A stretch of 64,000 nt of DNA from Ascaphus truei. Its lineage: Eukaryota; Chordata; Amphibia; Anura; Ascaphidae. A program made the position numbers and the translations under genes. Location of the stretch: contig CM071568.1 of NCBI GenBank assembly GCA_036426205.1, positions 115,005,004 to 115,069,003 of the forward strand, in the 5' to 3' direction. The notes under the pieces were generated by a model, which was given only the letters and a program-made list of their open reading frames with translations, was not told where the DNA came from and made no database searches. Shown piece by piece: positions 1-10,060 of the stretch (positions are counted from its first letter, which is position 1; the number at the start of each line of letters is the position of its first letter).

Positions 1-418
1 CTATTAAGATGTAATATAGGGATAGTGGATGCACAGGTGGAGCTCCAACCTAGTTATTACTTTTAAGGCTTTTCTTCAAATGCAACCATGAGGTGTAACC
101 GGCAACAACCTACCCAAAACTGCCCAACCAAGCACTTGATAAGAACCTGAAGAAGACAAACAGGGGTGCAACTCTCGTGAAATATGTGGAGAACACATAT
201 AATACAATATAGTGCAAACACAGTAAATCAAATGGACCCTAAGGCCAGAAACCAGCGTCTAATGCACTCGCACTCTCCAAAATTATTTTCAGCGTTAAAG
301 ACCAGCAGTGGAGGTTTATGTGATGGTTTAAGCAAGGATCAAGAAATAACTCCAGGGCATTCAGGTATGAAAAATAAAGAATGCCTACATAGTGTAATTC
401 CATAAAACACTTTATATA
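1..418. other. Unassigned sequence, no gene
   Basis: No convincing coding frame or repeat end is visible. The short open frames have no recognisable domain. It ends where an LTR begins at 419. Confidence 0.5.
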
Positions 419-1251
419 TGTAGCCCTGGTAAGAAATAGGGCTATAGTTCTTTCCTTCTCCTGGTATAAGCCCTGGTAAGGCCAGGCTGCCAGGAGTTAT
501 CATGGGTTTCCCCCACTTCAAGCACTGCTCTGAGTGGTGGAGGTAGGTCATCTGACCCTGTGTCAAATCAAGAGGCACAGGGGCGGTGCCTGCTGATATC
601 ATAAAGAGCAGTGCACTTCCTATTTAGAGTTTAGTCTGTGTGAGTCTGAGAGTTCACAGTGTGACACTGGCTGGTCCAGTGTGACAGTGTTAGTTAGTTT
701 ACAGTTGGAGAAGGAGAGGAGCAGCCTCTGAGTAGAGCTGCTAGAATTATAGAAAGTGAGGTGGACCAATGCCTCTCAGCCTGTTTAGGGGGTGAGGGAA
801 AACCTAGCCCCACCCTGGGTGCCCTTGGCCCAGGGTGGTGGCAGGGGAAGAGATCATCCTGAAGGAGAGCAGTCTAAGTGGAGGGATCTGCTGTTGTTGC
901 TGATATTGCTGCTGTGAATAAAGAGCTGCTGCTGCTATTTAAAGGTATCTACCATGTGAGACTTGACTGTGGCGGCTGCTGCTGTTGTTGCTGATATTGC
1001 TGCTGTGAATAAAGAGCTGCTGCTGCTATTTAAAGATATCTACCATGTGAGACTTGAATCTCTCCTCCCTGTATGTGGGAAACTCTCTAGAAGGATTCCA
1101 CCCTGCATTCCTGGGGCTTACTAGAGATGGAGGCGCTGCACCACTAGAAGAGAACGAAGGCATCCACCCCAGAAACCTGTTCCTGCTATCCCCCATATCA
1201 TCGCGGGAGACTCAGACCCTCCTGTTGCCAGCAGGGATGCACCATATGTAG
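419..1251 (+). mobile_element. LTR (solo or partial), TGTAGCCC type
   Basis: The copy begins TGTAGCCCTGG. Its first 100 bases match the start of the LTR at 36355 and, on the opposite strand, the LTR ending at 63301. It contains a CTATTTA box, AATAAA signals near 916 and 1007, the family U5 core TGGAGGCGCTGCACC at 1128-1142, and the later U5 block ending in CCAGCAGGGATGCACC. The usual terminal block (GACC..TGAGATTGGGTG..GTTACA) is missing after about 1250, so the 3' end looks truncated and no target duplication can be shown. No gag, pol or env sequence is attached. Confidence 0.7.
888..1057 (+). repeat. Tandem duplication of the LTR poly(A) region
   Basis: A 79-base block at 888-966 is repeated at 979-1057 with a period of 91 bases and almost no differences. 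Each copy has CTG-rich sequence, AATAAA and the block CTACCATGTGAGACTTGA, so the LTR carries two poly(A) signals. Confidence 0.85.
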
Positions 1252-2440
1252 GCAAGATAAAAATCAATGTATTCACAAAACATACATTGTAAGTAAGCGT
1301 TATGAGCTCACAGGCTCCAGCAGCATAAGCACAGTCAATCTCCCCACTTGGTTCTTTTTCTGGTCGTCCTCGGGGAATGTGGACTCAGACTGGACAAATC
1401 AGGGGCTTTAAAAGTGAAACCGCAAACAGCCCGGTTTCTAGGCTTTGTGTCCATTTGATATACTGTACTGTGTTGCACTATAGTGTATTATATTGTTTCT
1501 CGACATACTTCACGAGAGCTGCGCTCCTGTTTTTGTTTTTCTTGTGTCCTTTGACCCTGGAAAGGTCTTTTTTGGAGCAGCACCTCACATTTGAAATGGG
1601 CTGTATTTTACTTTTACCCTTTAAAAACACTAATTTACTTTACATGCACTCTAAATAAGCTGTGCTGGAACACCTTTTCTCTCACTTAATATCCCCTACC
1701 TTCTGGGATGTACCCACAGAGTACACAGAGAACTGGATTGGTCCTGAGGATGAGGAGGGAGAAGTAACCCCACCAATTTATAACAAATTGCGTGCTTCCT
1801 CCTTGCCCCCTGCTGTACAGCCTCCCGCACACCTTACAGAGCACGTGCACCCATGGAGGGCTTTCAAGGTTCCCACGGAGCTTGGCTCCACCCCTCCACT
1901 TGTGCCGCGCGGTGTGCACACCACTCCCCAGCTGCGCATCAACTCTAATATCTCCCTCACCTGTCTCCTGCTTCTCACAGCCTATCGTTGCCTCCGCAGA
2001 TGGAGTTCCTCCGCTCCACATACTTCTCTCATTGGACTCCTGTTGCTATATATGCTCAGCTCTGTCACTTCCTCTTTGGCTGAGCATAGTTATTGGTAGC
2101 CTTGTGTTCCCACATCTCTGTCTCTGCCTTGTTCTGTCTGTACCTTGTTCTACTACTGTACGGACAATCTACTTCTCTACTGGCTCCAACCCGTGACCAT
2201 GGCACCTCAGATTCTGACTACTCTCCTAGCACCTACTTACGACCTCGGCAAGTATCAAGACTAACCCACTCTCTCCAACCCAGTCCCGGCGATCTTGACT
2301 ATCCACCCTCCAGGCGTGCCTCTGCTGCTGTGGGTGCACAATTCTATACTTTCCCACCTCAGTACCGGGGTCCCGCCTTGTTCGTGGTGAGCGCAAGCGT
2401 TACACCTCATAGATCTCGGGTAACCCCCTGAGACGAGGGC
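1252..2440. other. Unassigned 1.2 kb, no gene
   Basis: Several open frames of 100-145 codons overlap here on both strands, but none has a recognisable domain and they lie in C-rich sequence with few stops. The right part may be the body of the Penelope-type terminal repeat whose motif is at 2478-2516. Confidence 0.4.
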
Positions 2441-2477
2441 ACTATAGAATGCAGGTATCAGATTGAGGTTCTTTATT

Positions 2478-2516
2478 CGTGTTTTCCTTGGTGACGTCAC
2501 CAAAGCCTTTTTCAGG
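2478..2516 (-). ncRNA. Degenerate hammerhead-like motif
   Basis: On the minus strand a CTGAAAAAGGC box is followed by a hairpin (TTGGTGAC/GTCACCAA) and GAAAACACG, then AATAAAG. This is the order seen in the other Penelope-type terminal repeats of the window. The GAAAC box is imperfect, so activity is doubtful. Confidence 0.3.
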
Positions 2517-2929
2517 CATGGTTCTGGAAAAGGTACAACCTCTTTTTTACCATATATCACCAATATTTATCAATATCTTACCAAGGTGTTGAAGGTACAG
2601 ATGTAGCAAGACTTACCGTTCCTGTGACAATGAGTAAAAAAATGAAATGCTTTGTCAGTTGACTGCATTTCACGGTTCCACGACTGAGGCTACTCAGTGT
2701 TGTTTTGCGACTTCCGTAATTCTTTCAAGAAAATCTCTGTGGCTGACCTCTGCAGCATGCAGCATATGCTTCCAAGATTTCCCTCAGTATTATGGAAAGA
2801 GGGATGTCAGGTAGAGGATGCCCAGTGACAGGTATACATTTATGCCTCTATGGTTCAGTGTGCTTTGGAAAATAGGCTCTAGAATATCACTTTTCTTCAA
2901 TTCATCCTCAGGGGCCTGGTGGTCACAGG

Positions 2930-3175
2930 CACAATTTCATCATTGCTGAATGAGCAGGATGCTCTAAATGGGCTTCCGGCACATGGAGATTGCCCTTACC
3001 TTGATAAAGGCAGCATCTAACTGCCGAAACGTTGGATTTATGGCACATTAACATTTTTATGCTTAAGTTCGAGTGCCTGCTTCCTTTTTGCATATCTTGC
3101 TTCTTCTGGGACCCTTGGAACTCCCTGGATGCAGAACACTGGCAGCTAAGTACCCTCTCACTACCAATACTTGAG
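2930..3175 (+). mobile_element. Penelope-type terminal repeat
   Basis: The block carrying the motif at 2999-3035 continues with ATTAACATTTTTATGC, GAGTGCCTGCTTCC, CTTGGAACTCCCTGGA and GGCAGCTAAGTACCC. The same blocks occur in order after the motif at 9990, on either side of the insertion at 10061-10970. It therefore looks like a terminal repeat (pLTR) of a Penelope-like element without coding sequence. Outer limits are approximate. Confidence 0.55.
2999..3035 (+). ncRNA. Hammerhead-ribozyme-like motif
   Basis: Order seen: TTGATAAA box, stem GGCAG/CTGCC around a seven-base loop, then GAAACGTTGG. Hammerhead ribozymes are known in the terminal repeats of Penelope-like elements; the first box departs from the CTGATGA consensus, so cleavage is uncertain. 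Confidence 0.5.
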
Positions 3176-3248
3176 TGCCTGCATTTCTTCTCTCGATTTG
3201 CTTTAAGGCACATGGGAAACATAGAATACTTCCTCCAGATGTGGTGCT

Positions 3249-3578
3249 CTATCTTTCTTTCAATAGTCTATCAACAAGCGACCATCCATGCACCTCACAA
3301 TATGGTCCATCATCACTAACATGAAGTCCATTTTTTCTCTCCAATGAGTCCATTCTTTGATTACGCACGGGAACCTGTGCATGATCAGTGGCATGTCTGG
3401 CCACAGGTGTGAAAGGCATGCTGTCATCGCAATTGTCAAACAAAAACCCATTTGACAACATAATGCTATCACTAAATAAGGTATTGGCTAAACTTAGACC
3501 TGAGCTCGGTCCTTGGTGGGGAGAGTTGGGTCTGAGGTGGGGTGCACTGGGTCCAAGGTGAGGTAAACTGGGTCTCAA
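3249..3578 (-). pseudogene. Unrecognised coding-like frame with a 21-bp repeat
   Basis: A minus-strand open frame of 109 codons starts with seven-residue repeats (LRPSLPH, LGPSAPH, LRPNSPH) encoded by a degenerate 21-base tandem repeat. The remainder has no domain I recognise. It could be a transposon ORF remnant or chance. A second frame at 3575-3814 continues the proline- and histidine-rich character, so a frame break near 3575 is possible. Confidence 0.25.
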
Positions 3579-3645
3579 GTGGGGACCACTGGGTCTGAGT
3601 TGGAGTGTGATCCGTCAATGGTGGGGTGAGCTTGGGGCAATGGGG
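3511..3645 (+). repeat. Degenerate 21-bp minisatellite
   Basis: About six units of the form GGTGGGGTGCACTGGGTCCAA are in tandem. Later units are increasingly diverged. Confidence 0.6.
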
Positions 3646-3872
3646 CCTGATGGGACTTGATGCTAGGTGGGGTGACCTCGATCCGAGGATGGGTGAGCGG
3701 TGCCCTGTAATGGAGTGATATGGATCTGGGTTCGGTTGGTGGGTCCTCTCTATGGACCATGTCTTTGCATCTGCAAATAAAAAAAAGTGAAAATAAACTT
3801 AAAAAAAGGGACATTTAGTATAGTGGTTCCTTTTTCACGGAAGAAAAACTGATTTATTCAGCCTTAATAGAC

Positions 3873-3907
3873 TGACGTTTCAACTGACACAGCAGCCTTT
3901 TTCAAGG
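3873..3907 (-). ncRNA. Hammerhead-like motif
   Basis: Minus strand: CCTTGAAAAAGGC, a weak CTG/CAG hairpin, then GAAACGTCAG, followed by GAATAAATCAG. The same order as the other Penelope-type terminal repeats, but with a poor stem II. Confidence 0.35.
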
Positions 3908-4444
3908 AAATCTGAAGCGCCCTTTCTCTTTATGCAACGTATTCATGCTGCCTTAGAGAGCATCAGGACTGACCATGGGATAGGTGCACCGGTAACGATT
4001 TATATATATATAAATATTGTCGTTGTAGAGGTAAAGACATTAACTACATTCTGAGGAAATGGCGATATAATGTTCTTTTTAACATTATTTCAAAATCATA
4101 CTTCATGGTACTTAATGAGTTTTATGTTTTTGCGAGTCAGGTGAGTTTTTGCAAAAAATGTACTTAATGAGTTTTACCTCTACAACGACAATTATATACT
4201 CTGTGTATGTGTGTGTGTATATATACGTTTATTCATTTTGATCTCTTTGGGGAGTGCTACAATATTTTCATAGTTGTCTGCTCTTATTTAAAGACAACAT
4301 TTCTATATTAAACACAATATTACATGATGTATTTGTTTTTTCCCCCACTAATTAGTATTTCTTCATCGATTTGCTCTATCACATCACTTATTATTTATTC
4401 TAAGGATTGATGCGCTATGATTTATATCTGCTTGTATAATATGA
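3908..4444. repeat. AT-rich stretch with a short inverted repeat
   Basis: No gene is visible. A perfect 20-bp inverted repeat (ATTGTCGTTGTAGAGGTAAA) lies at 4016-4035 and 4173-4192. A direct repeat (TACTTAATGAGTTTTA) also occurs twice between the arms. This may be a small fold-back element. Confidence 0.5.
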
Positions 4445-5300
4445 TTTTTGATTTATTTGTTTCAAATGAGACCATGTTATTATCACAGTTTCCCAAATGT
4501 TCCCAAACTTGAATATTTGTTATTACTTCTATATTGTTTGATATTATCATATCCAGTAATGCCCCTCTCCTGGTTGGTTCATTGATACTTTAGGTCATGT
4601 GATTGTCTTGTAGCACACCCAAAAACCTGTTTCCTTTCATTGTACTGCTAATCTCATTGCTCCATTATTGAACCATGACCACGTTTTGATGCCTTCTATT
4701 TTTTGCAAAAGTATTTTGGCTTCCTCAATCTCACAGATATTTGGTGGTTTATAGCATATTCGTACAAACATATTTTTTGTACTTTTACCTCCACTGCTAA
4801 TTTCTATCCACAAAGTCTTTCACTTTTTATCAATCCCTTGATAAACATCTTCCTTTATAATAGGTTTTAAATTCAGTTTAACATATGAACATTCTTCAAC
4901 ACTGCTTATATTTGCCCGATCCCTACAAAAAATGAAACAACCCTTTAAATTAACTGCCCAGTCAGTTTTATCCCAACATGTTTCAGTAATGCCTATGATA
5001 TCTTACTGCTCCATTCTAGCTACTGTATTAATTCAAGCTCCCCCATTGTATCCACCAGGCTTCAAATATTAGCAAGCATGCATTTAAGGTTGCAACCAGT
5101 CTGTTGTTAGCTTACCTGCTCCTGCCTTTCTCTGCCCACTGATTTTAGACATTAGAAGATTACTAGCAGTATCTGTATGTAATATGGGTTCCCTGCTTGC
5201 TAAATTTTCCTTTCCTCCCACTTCAACCCCATTCCCCATAGCTATTTCCCCATTCCTATATATGCTGACTAGTCCATTACCTCTTTTTTGTCCCATCCTG
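4445..5300 (-). mobile_element. CR1-like LINE fragment
   Basis: It runs parallel, base for base with scattered changes, to 19460-20300 in the larger CR1 at 17968-20790. It covers the region encoding the C-terminal half of the ORF2 endonuclease and sequence upstream of it. All frames carry stops. Neither the reverse transcriptase region nor a 3' tail is present, so it is an internal fragment. Confidence 0.7.
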
Positions 5301-6519
5301 TTATAAATTATGATAATAAAATGAAAGAATAACTGAACTCTGTTCTATATTTTGCAAACCGTTTTTCCAATTAGTTACTATTTACTTTTTTTTAAATTAC
5401 ATATATTTTTTGTTTTTAAGTACAATATTTTTAATAACTGGTACGTCGTCAAGTTTTTTCATTCTTTGATTATCTGCAAAATCTCCGTTTTCCTGTGCGG
5501 CTCACTAATGTCTGGAGTACACAGCAATTATCCTTTATAGACGTTTTACCCCTCCAGGTAATATGTTCAAGCAGCCGTGAGAAAACGGTAGTAGATGGAG
5601 GTGAATCGCCACGCAACTGTGCTAAAGGAGCAGGCAGCCTTTGAACACACGCTGATGTATAACCACCACATATGCATTGTACCGAGTGCCCTTAACTCTG
5701 CAGATGTAAATAAGGCTACATATGTGATCTGCAACATGTCAATTACTTTATGGGCACACAGTATCAGCTACACAGGAGGATATAAGCGTTTAGCTAAAAA
5801 CAGGTCCGGTTCAACCTATACAAACTGACATTGGAATGTATTAAAATTGAAAAAAAAGGAGAAAAAGTACAAAAAAGTGGAGGGCTCATAACCAAGCACA
5901 TATAGTACGCAGAATGTAAGTCCATATGATGAAATTTGGACTATCAATTATTCAATAGGGAATACTATATGTGTATGTATAACCCTTAGGTATAGCTAAC
6001 AACCTAAACAGTTCTTTAATGAAAAAAGCAGAAGGTAATATTACAAAACACAATAATAATATATATGGTTTAAACACATACATAAGCTACAATTAATCAA
6101 ATAGTCCCTAAGTTAAAAGAAACTACAAATGGGAATAAAAAAGAAATAATATATATAGAATATATTATATATCGTTTGCAACAGAATCCCAATTTAAACA
6201 ATCAAAGAGTATACCAATATGACTTTAAAGATGACTCCATGTCTAATCAGACCCATGAATATATCTTAGGTCTCAATATTTTATCACAAAATGAGCATTT
6301 AGACAATATTTGGCTTAAAATGTTGTCATTCTTAAAGTCCTAATAATTTATAATTGTAATCTTAATGGTAACACTACTTAGAGAGACTAATCCAGATACC
6401 CATTGAGGATTAATTTATACAATATACTTAATTTTGATATGAAATATAAGTGTCCCCGCTAGGGTAATGTTGGGGTAAATATACCATTATACAACAGACA
6501 ATATAAATCTATGAATCAG
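5301..6519. other. AT-rich flank of a Penelope-like element, no gene
   Basis: Lies downstream of the endonuclease reading (minus strand) and may include its 3' untranslated part. No hammerhead-like motif or clear terminal repeat was found, and no open frame has a known domain. Confidence 0.4.
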
Positions 6520-6611
6520 GAATTTACAAGAAATGTGCCAGTTCCCAATCCACATTAATTCCATGTGGATGGAGACTGTTCATACAGAATATCCATGACA
6601 TTTCACGTCTG

Positions 6612-7235
6612 TTAAGGACATTTAATCTGTCCCCCCCCCCCCCTAGTTGCTATTGGGACATGTTCTAATCCTGAAAAGGAGAGATTCTCAATTCCTCCTA
6701 CTGGGCAAGTTGAAAAATGCCTTGATACCGGATGCAGTGTATCCATCTTTTTAATCAGGCGAACGTGTTCTTGTATCCTATGTTTAAGGGGCCTTATAGT
6801 ACGCCCGATGTAAACCTTACTACATCCGCATTTAAGCATATAAATAACGTAGCTAGTGTTACAGTTGATGAACATTTGTAGATTCTTGCATGTTTTTGGT
6901 GTAGAGCATTCAATGTTTTTAATTGTTTTTGCGAAACAACAAACACTACAATGGCCACAAGGAAAGAAGCCTTTTGGCATATTTGATACACCCATAGTTT
7001 TTTGGGAGGTAAACAAACTGGGTGACACATATGATGCCACTGATTTGGCTTTACGGAAGACCAATTTTGGTCCTCTATCCGTTCTAGATTTTAAGTCTGT
7101 ATCTAATCTCAATGTGTCCCAGTGTTTAGAGATAATAGCCCGTATAGCATTAGATTGTCCGCTCTGTTGGGTAATAAAAAGCGGTAATGGTGTAGTACCT
7201 TCCTTACCCCAATGTCCTTTTTGGGAGACGTTCAT
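6612..7235 (-). pseudogene. GIY-YIG endonuclease part of a Penelope-like element
   Basis: 207 codons. Residues 20-50 are the conserved linker (ITQQS...ISKHWDTL). A C-X2-C pair (PCGHC, residues 92-96) and further cysteines precede the nuclease core, as in the Neptune-type subgroup. The GIY-YIG core is read as VIYMLKC (130-136) and VYIGRT (141-146), with R153 and H157 downstream. In these elements the nuclease nicks target DNA to prime reverse transcription. The reading ends early because of a poly-C frameshift, and its start codon is only an accident of the upstream frame break. Confidence 0.85.
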
Positions 7236-7793
7236 AAGAGATCTTTTCTCTCCATGGACTTCACCAAATCTAGGGTGTCCTTAAGATCCTTTTCCTTATA
7301 CCCCCTCTCGAGAAGTCTAGTGATTAGTTTTTTTGCCTGTATGTCAAAGCTTTCTTCCGTGGAGCACAGCCGTTTGAGGCGTAGCAATTGACGCTTAGGG
7401 ATGCCTCTCTTAAGGGGCCCTGCATGATTACTACCGGCCATGAGATAGGTGTTCCTGGAGTTGGGCTTCCTATAAACGTCAGTCTGTATATTCCCTTCTA
7501 CATCTATGAATAGAGTGAGGTCCAAATAACAGATGTGGTGGGTACTATGCTCGTACGTGAAATGTAGGTTATATGTATTTCTGTTAAGATTTTGTATAAA
7601 GTAATCCAGTGTTTGTGCATCACCCTCCCATATAAAGATAAGGTCATCTATATAACGATGATAAAATAGGATGTTGTGTCTATATAAATTGTGATTACCG
7701 TAAATAAAAAGTGACTCCCATAGCCCCATAAATAAATTAGCGAACGAAGGTGCAAATGATGTGCCCATAGCTGTGCCTATAAGTTGCAAATAA
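7232..7793 (-). pseudogene. Reverse transcriptase part of a Penelope-like element
   Basis: The visible 185 residues cover the second half of the RT. Motif B-like GTAMGTSFAPSFANLF is at residues 5-20 and the catalytic YIDD at 46-49, followed by HICYLDLTLFID and the VYRKPNSRNTYL block. The fingers region and N terminus are absent because the element is truncated at about 7793. RT and endonuclease lie in different frames with a four-base overlap (ATGA), best read as a one-base frameshift rather than two designed genes. Confidence 0.85.
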
Positions 7794-7799
7794 AATTGT

Positions 7800-7990
7800 G
7801 CGGCGGCGCTGGGGAGGAGGGACTATATATACCTGGATCCGGTCACCTTACGATCACTCTTTGACAAAGTCCTGTTCAGGACGAAACGCGTCAGAGGATC
7901 CTCCTCGTGTGTTTTTACCTGGGCTTATATGCCTGAATAAAGTATTTTTGCTGCACCCTGCCTCCAGCCTTACTTTACAGCAGTGCTCGT
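7800..7990 (+). mobile_element. Penelope-type terminal repeat, plus strand
   Basis: A GC-rich lead-in and TATATATACCTGGATCC are followed by the hammerhead-like motif at 7859-7894, then CCTGAATAAAGT and a C-rich tail. It points away from the RT of the neighbouring minus-strand element, giving a head-to-head junction at about 7794-7800. Penelope-like elements often have an inverted partial terminal repeat at their truncated 5' end, and this fits. The right limit against the LTR is approximate. Confidence 0.55.
7859..7894 (+). ncRNA. Hammerhead-ribozyme-like motif
   Basis: TTTGACAAA box, a strong stem GTCCT/AGGAC with a short loop, then GAAACGCGTC. Stem II and the GAAAC box are good; the first box deviates from CTGATGA. 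Confidence 0.5.
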
Positions 7991-8541
7991 ACGATTCCCT
8001 TCCAACAGTGTTGCAGTGTCTGATGCAAGAGCTTGAGTTTGTGCAGCTCAGAGAGACAGACAAGCTGGTGAATCTCTTGGAGAGGAGAGGTGGAGAGCAA
8101 CTCTATTAGAGGAGAAGGAACCTTCCTAATGGAGTGCAGCAAAGGAATGAGCGGCTAAGCTGCTAGCTGTGAGGGGCAGCTGGCCCATACCAACAAGCAA
8201 CAATAAAGATGCACTGTTCAAAGATAACCCCACTGTGTGAGTGTGAAGTTACTCTCCAGCGGAAGGCACCACCAAGAAGGAGTTCCTCATCAGAACCATC
8301 TTCCTGCGGATGCACAGATCCTGATGAGGTGGAGGCGCTGCACTGGATATAGGTAGGACTCAAGCACACTACCTCAGCTGCCGTCTGGATTGACAATCCC
8401 CACACAACATCATGCGGGAGACTCAGGAGTCCTGTTGCCAACAGGTGCACCACCAGACACGACCATGTAATGGGGACTGGTTAGACCACAGGGGCCAATG
8501 TGAGATTGGGTGGGTCAGGCTAGGCCAGAAAATCCGTTACA
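7991..8541 (+). mobile_element. LTR, 5'-truncated
   Basis: Shares long blocks with the LTR at 27906-28685: AATGAGCGGCTA, AATAAAGATGC, GTGTGAGTGTG, GGAAGGCACCA, AGGAGTTCCTCATCAG, the U5 core at 8330-8344, GACTCAGGAGTCCTGTTGCC and the final GACCACAGGGGCCAATGTGA. It ends in CCGTTACA at 8541. The U3 start (TGTAGCC) is missing, so the left limit is approximate. It abuts Penelope coding sequence at 8542. Confidence 0.75.
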
Positions 8542-9240
8542 CCAGCTATGGGTGATCTCCATGAAAGATTCACAAGAAGGGGATACCCCCGGCAGTGCTT
8601 GATGCAGCTTTTAATAAAGACGTTAATGCTAATAGGGTAACTAAGGATGAGAAACGACTCGTATTTACTGTACAACCACATTCAATCAGGCAAGCAGATT
8701 TGTCAGGTCAACCATTCTAAAACATGATACATGCTGACAATAGAGACCATTACCACATACCCCCCTCCTTAGAGGGTGGTAAATAGGTAATTTCAGGTGT
8801 ATGAACTGGTCTGTGTGCAACAGTCTCATTACTGGGGATGTGTTCTGTCATCCATATAGTGGTAGGGAGATTAAAATCAAAAGTCGCATCACTTTTAGAT
8901 CAGCATTCGTGATATACATCATTAAGTGCCTGTGCGGCCTCATCTATGTAGGTAAGACTACACGCATGCTTAAGGTGAGATTCATTGAGCATAAAAGCAT
9001 AGATACACAAGGGCACTGACCCTACTGTACTGGTTCAGCACTGTATTGAACACAAACACAATGCAGCATCCCTTAGGGTGATGGGGATAGAATACATAGC
9101 ACCCAGACAAGGGTAACCTGACAGATACTTTCCTATTAAGGGGTGAGGCATACTGGATTCATAAACTACAGACGAGCAACGGCAGGGGTCTGAATGAACA
9201 ACAGAATTTCAAATGCTTTCTCAACAGGAGGTTGCTGATG
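8542..9240 (+). pseudogene. Penelope-like element coding remnant (linker plus GIY-YIG)
   Basis: Starting at the LTR edge, a broken reading gives DLHERFTRRGYPRQCL, a hallmark of the RT-endonuclease linker. From 8801 a 72-codon frame holds the nuclease core: FVIYIIKC followed by LIYVGKTTRMLKVRFIEH. Broken frames then continue through GIEYIAPRQG to about 9240, matching the C-terminal layout of the 6.5-7.8 kb element. Stops and shifts make it non-functional, and the RT domain is absent. It is a different subfamily from the first copy. Confidence 0.75.
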
Positions 9241-10060
9241 CACTTTGTAGTTTTCTGTATGCCTCATCCTGGACTCCTGTGACTCTCCCTGGATCATAAG
9301 GCTCCTCTGTGGATTACTATTAATGCAATTTATATTTATATATATATAAATAGTTATATATATAGTTATTTATACTGTATCCTTCAATGTTATTCATATT
9401 GATATAGAGCGCTGCTGGCACATTCACAGACCTCCACTATTTTTACTGTTATTGCTATTATTTGACATACACTCTATTCAGGATTAGTATTGTTGTTTTT
9501 GGGTAGTACTGTTCACTTTAATTAGCTTTATTTACTTGTTGTATTCTGTTTTCCCTGCACTTGTTTCTCTATATAAGGGCTCTCACTCCCACATGACTCT
9601 GCAGGTCCCCATGGCAACTGGCTGCCCTATCCACAGCAGACACGGCGAGCCTACTGCCTGGGGCCCGCCCCCTCCGGGACATCGTCACGTCGTAGGGGTA
9701 CTCTGACGTCACCAGAGGTGCTTCAACTGCCAGGAGAAGGGCTGCCCCCTGCATGTCCTGCAGTCACAGGACCACCATGTTTACCTATTGCAGGCATTAA
9801 TGAGGTAGTCTCCTACCAGGTACCCGCCCTCCCCTGGTGGTGCATGATGTCATCACGCCACATCGCGCTGGCATCCTGATGGCACGATGTGGACGTCGAC
9901 TTCCTGGAGAATGGCAGCAACAGTCATGGAGGGGTGAGTACCCATTAGGTATATATAGTGGTTATTATTTGTGTATGCTGTAGCCCTCTCCTTGATAAAG
10001 GCAGTTTTCTGCCGAAACGTTGGACCTTTTGGTGGCACATTAAATATTTTCTGCATAAGG
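9241..10060 (+). mobile_element. 3' part and terminal repeat of the second Penelope-like element
   Basis: Downstream of the endonuclease reading lie an AT-rich stretch, a CpG-containing part (9600-9760) and the hammerhead-like motif at 9990-10023, then ACATTAAATATTTTCTGC. The repeat is interrupted at 10060 and resumes at 10979. Open frames in the GC-rich part have no recognisable domain. Confidence 0.55.
9990..10023 (+). ncRNA. Hammerhead-ribozyme-like motif
   Basis: CCTTGATAAA box, stem GGCAG/CTGCC with a tetraloop-sized loop, then GAAACGTTGG. Nearly identical to the motif at 2999, as expected for the same terminal-repeat family. Confidence 0.5.

Larger units (their letters stand above)
6520..7793 (-). 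mobile_element. Penelope-like element, 5'-truncated, minus strand
   Basis: This is a retroelement with a Penelope-type reverse transcriptase followed by a GIY-YIG endonuclease. It starts abruptly at about 7793 inside the RT domain, just before the conserved GTAMGTSFAPSFANLFMG motif. Two frame breaks separate intact stretches: one at 7232-7235 between RT and endonuclease, and one in a poly-C run near 6643-6653 near the C terminus. In the shifted frame past the poly-C run the typical ending continues to a stop near 6520. A plus-strand terminal repeat with a hammerhead-like motif abuts its truncated end. Confidence 0.85.

Noticed and set aside
888..1057. CRISPR-like repeat
   Set aside because: Only two copies, inside an LTR of a eukaryotic genome.
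1128..1142. U5 core as a tRNA primer-binding site
   Set aside because: It lies inside the LTR, well before the terminal ACA, so it cannot be the primer site.
1662..2431. Three overlapping plus-strand frames of 112-145 codons
   Set aside because: Low-complexity C-rich translations with no domain, and overlapping frames compete.
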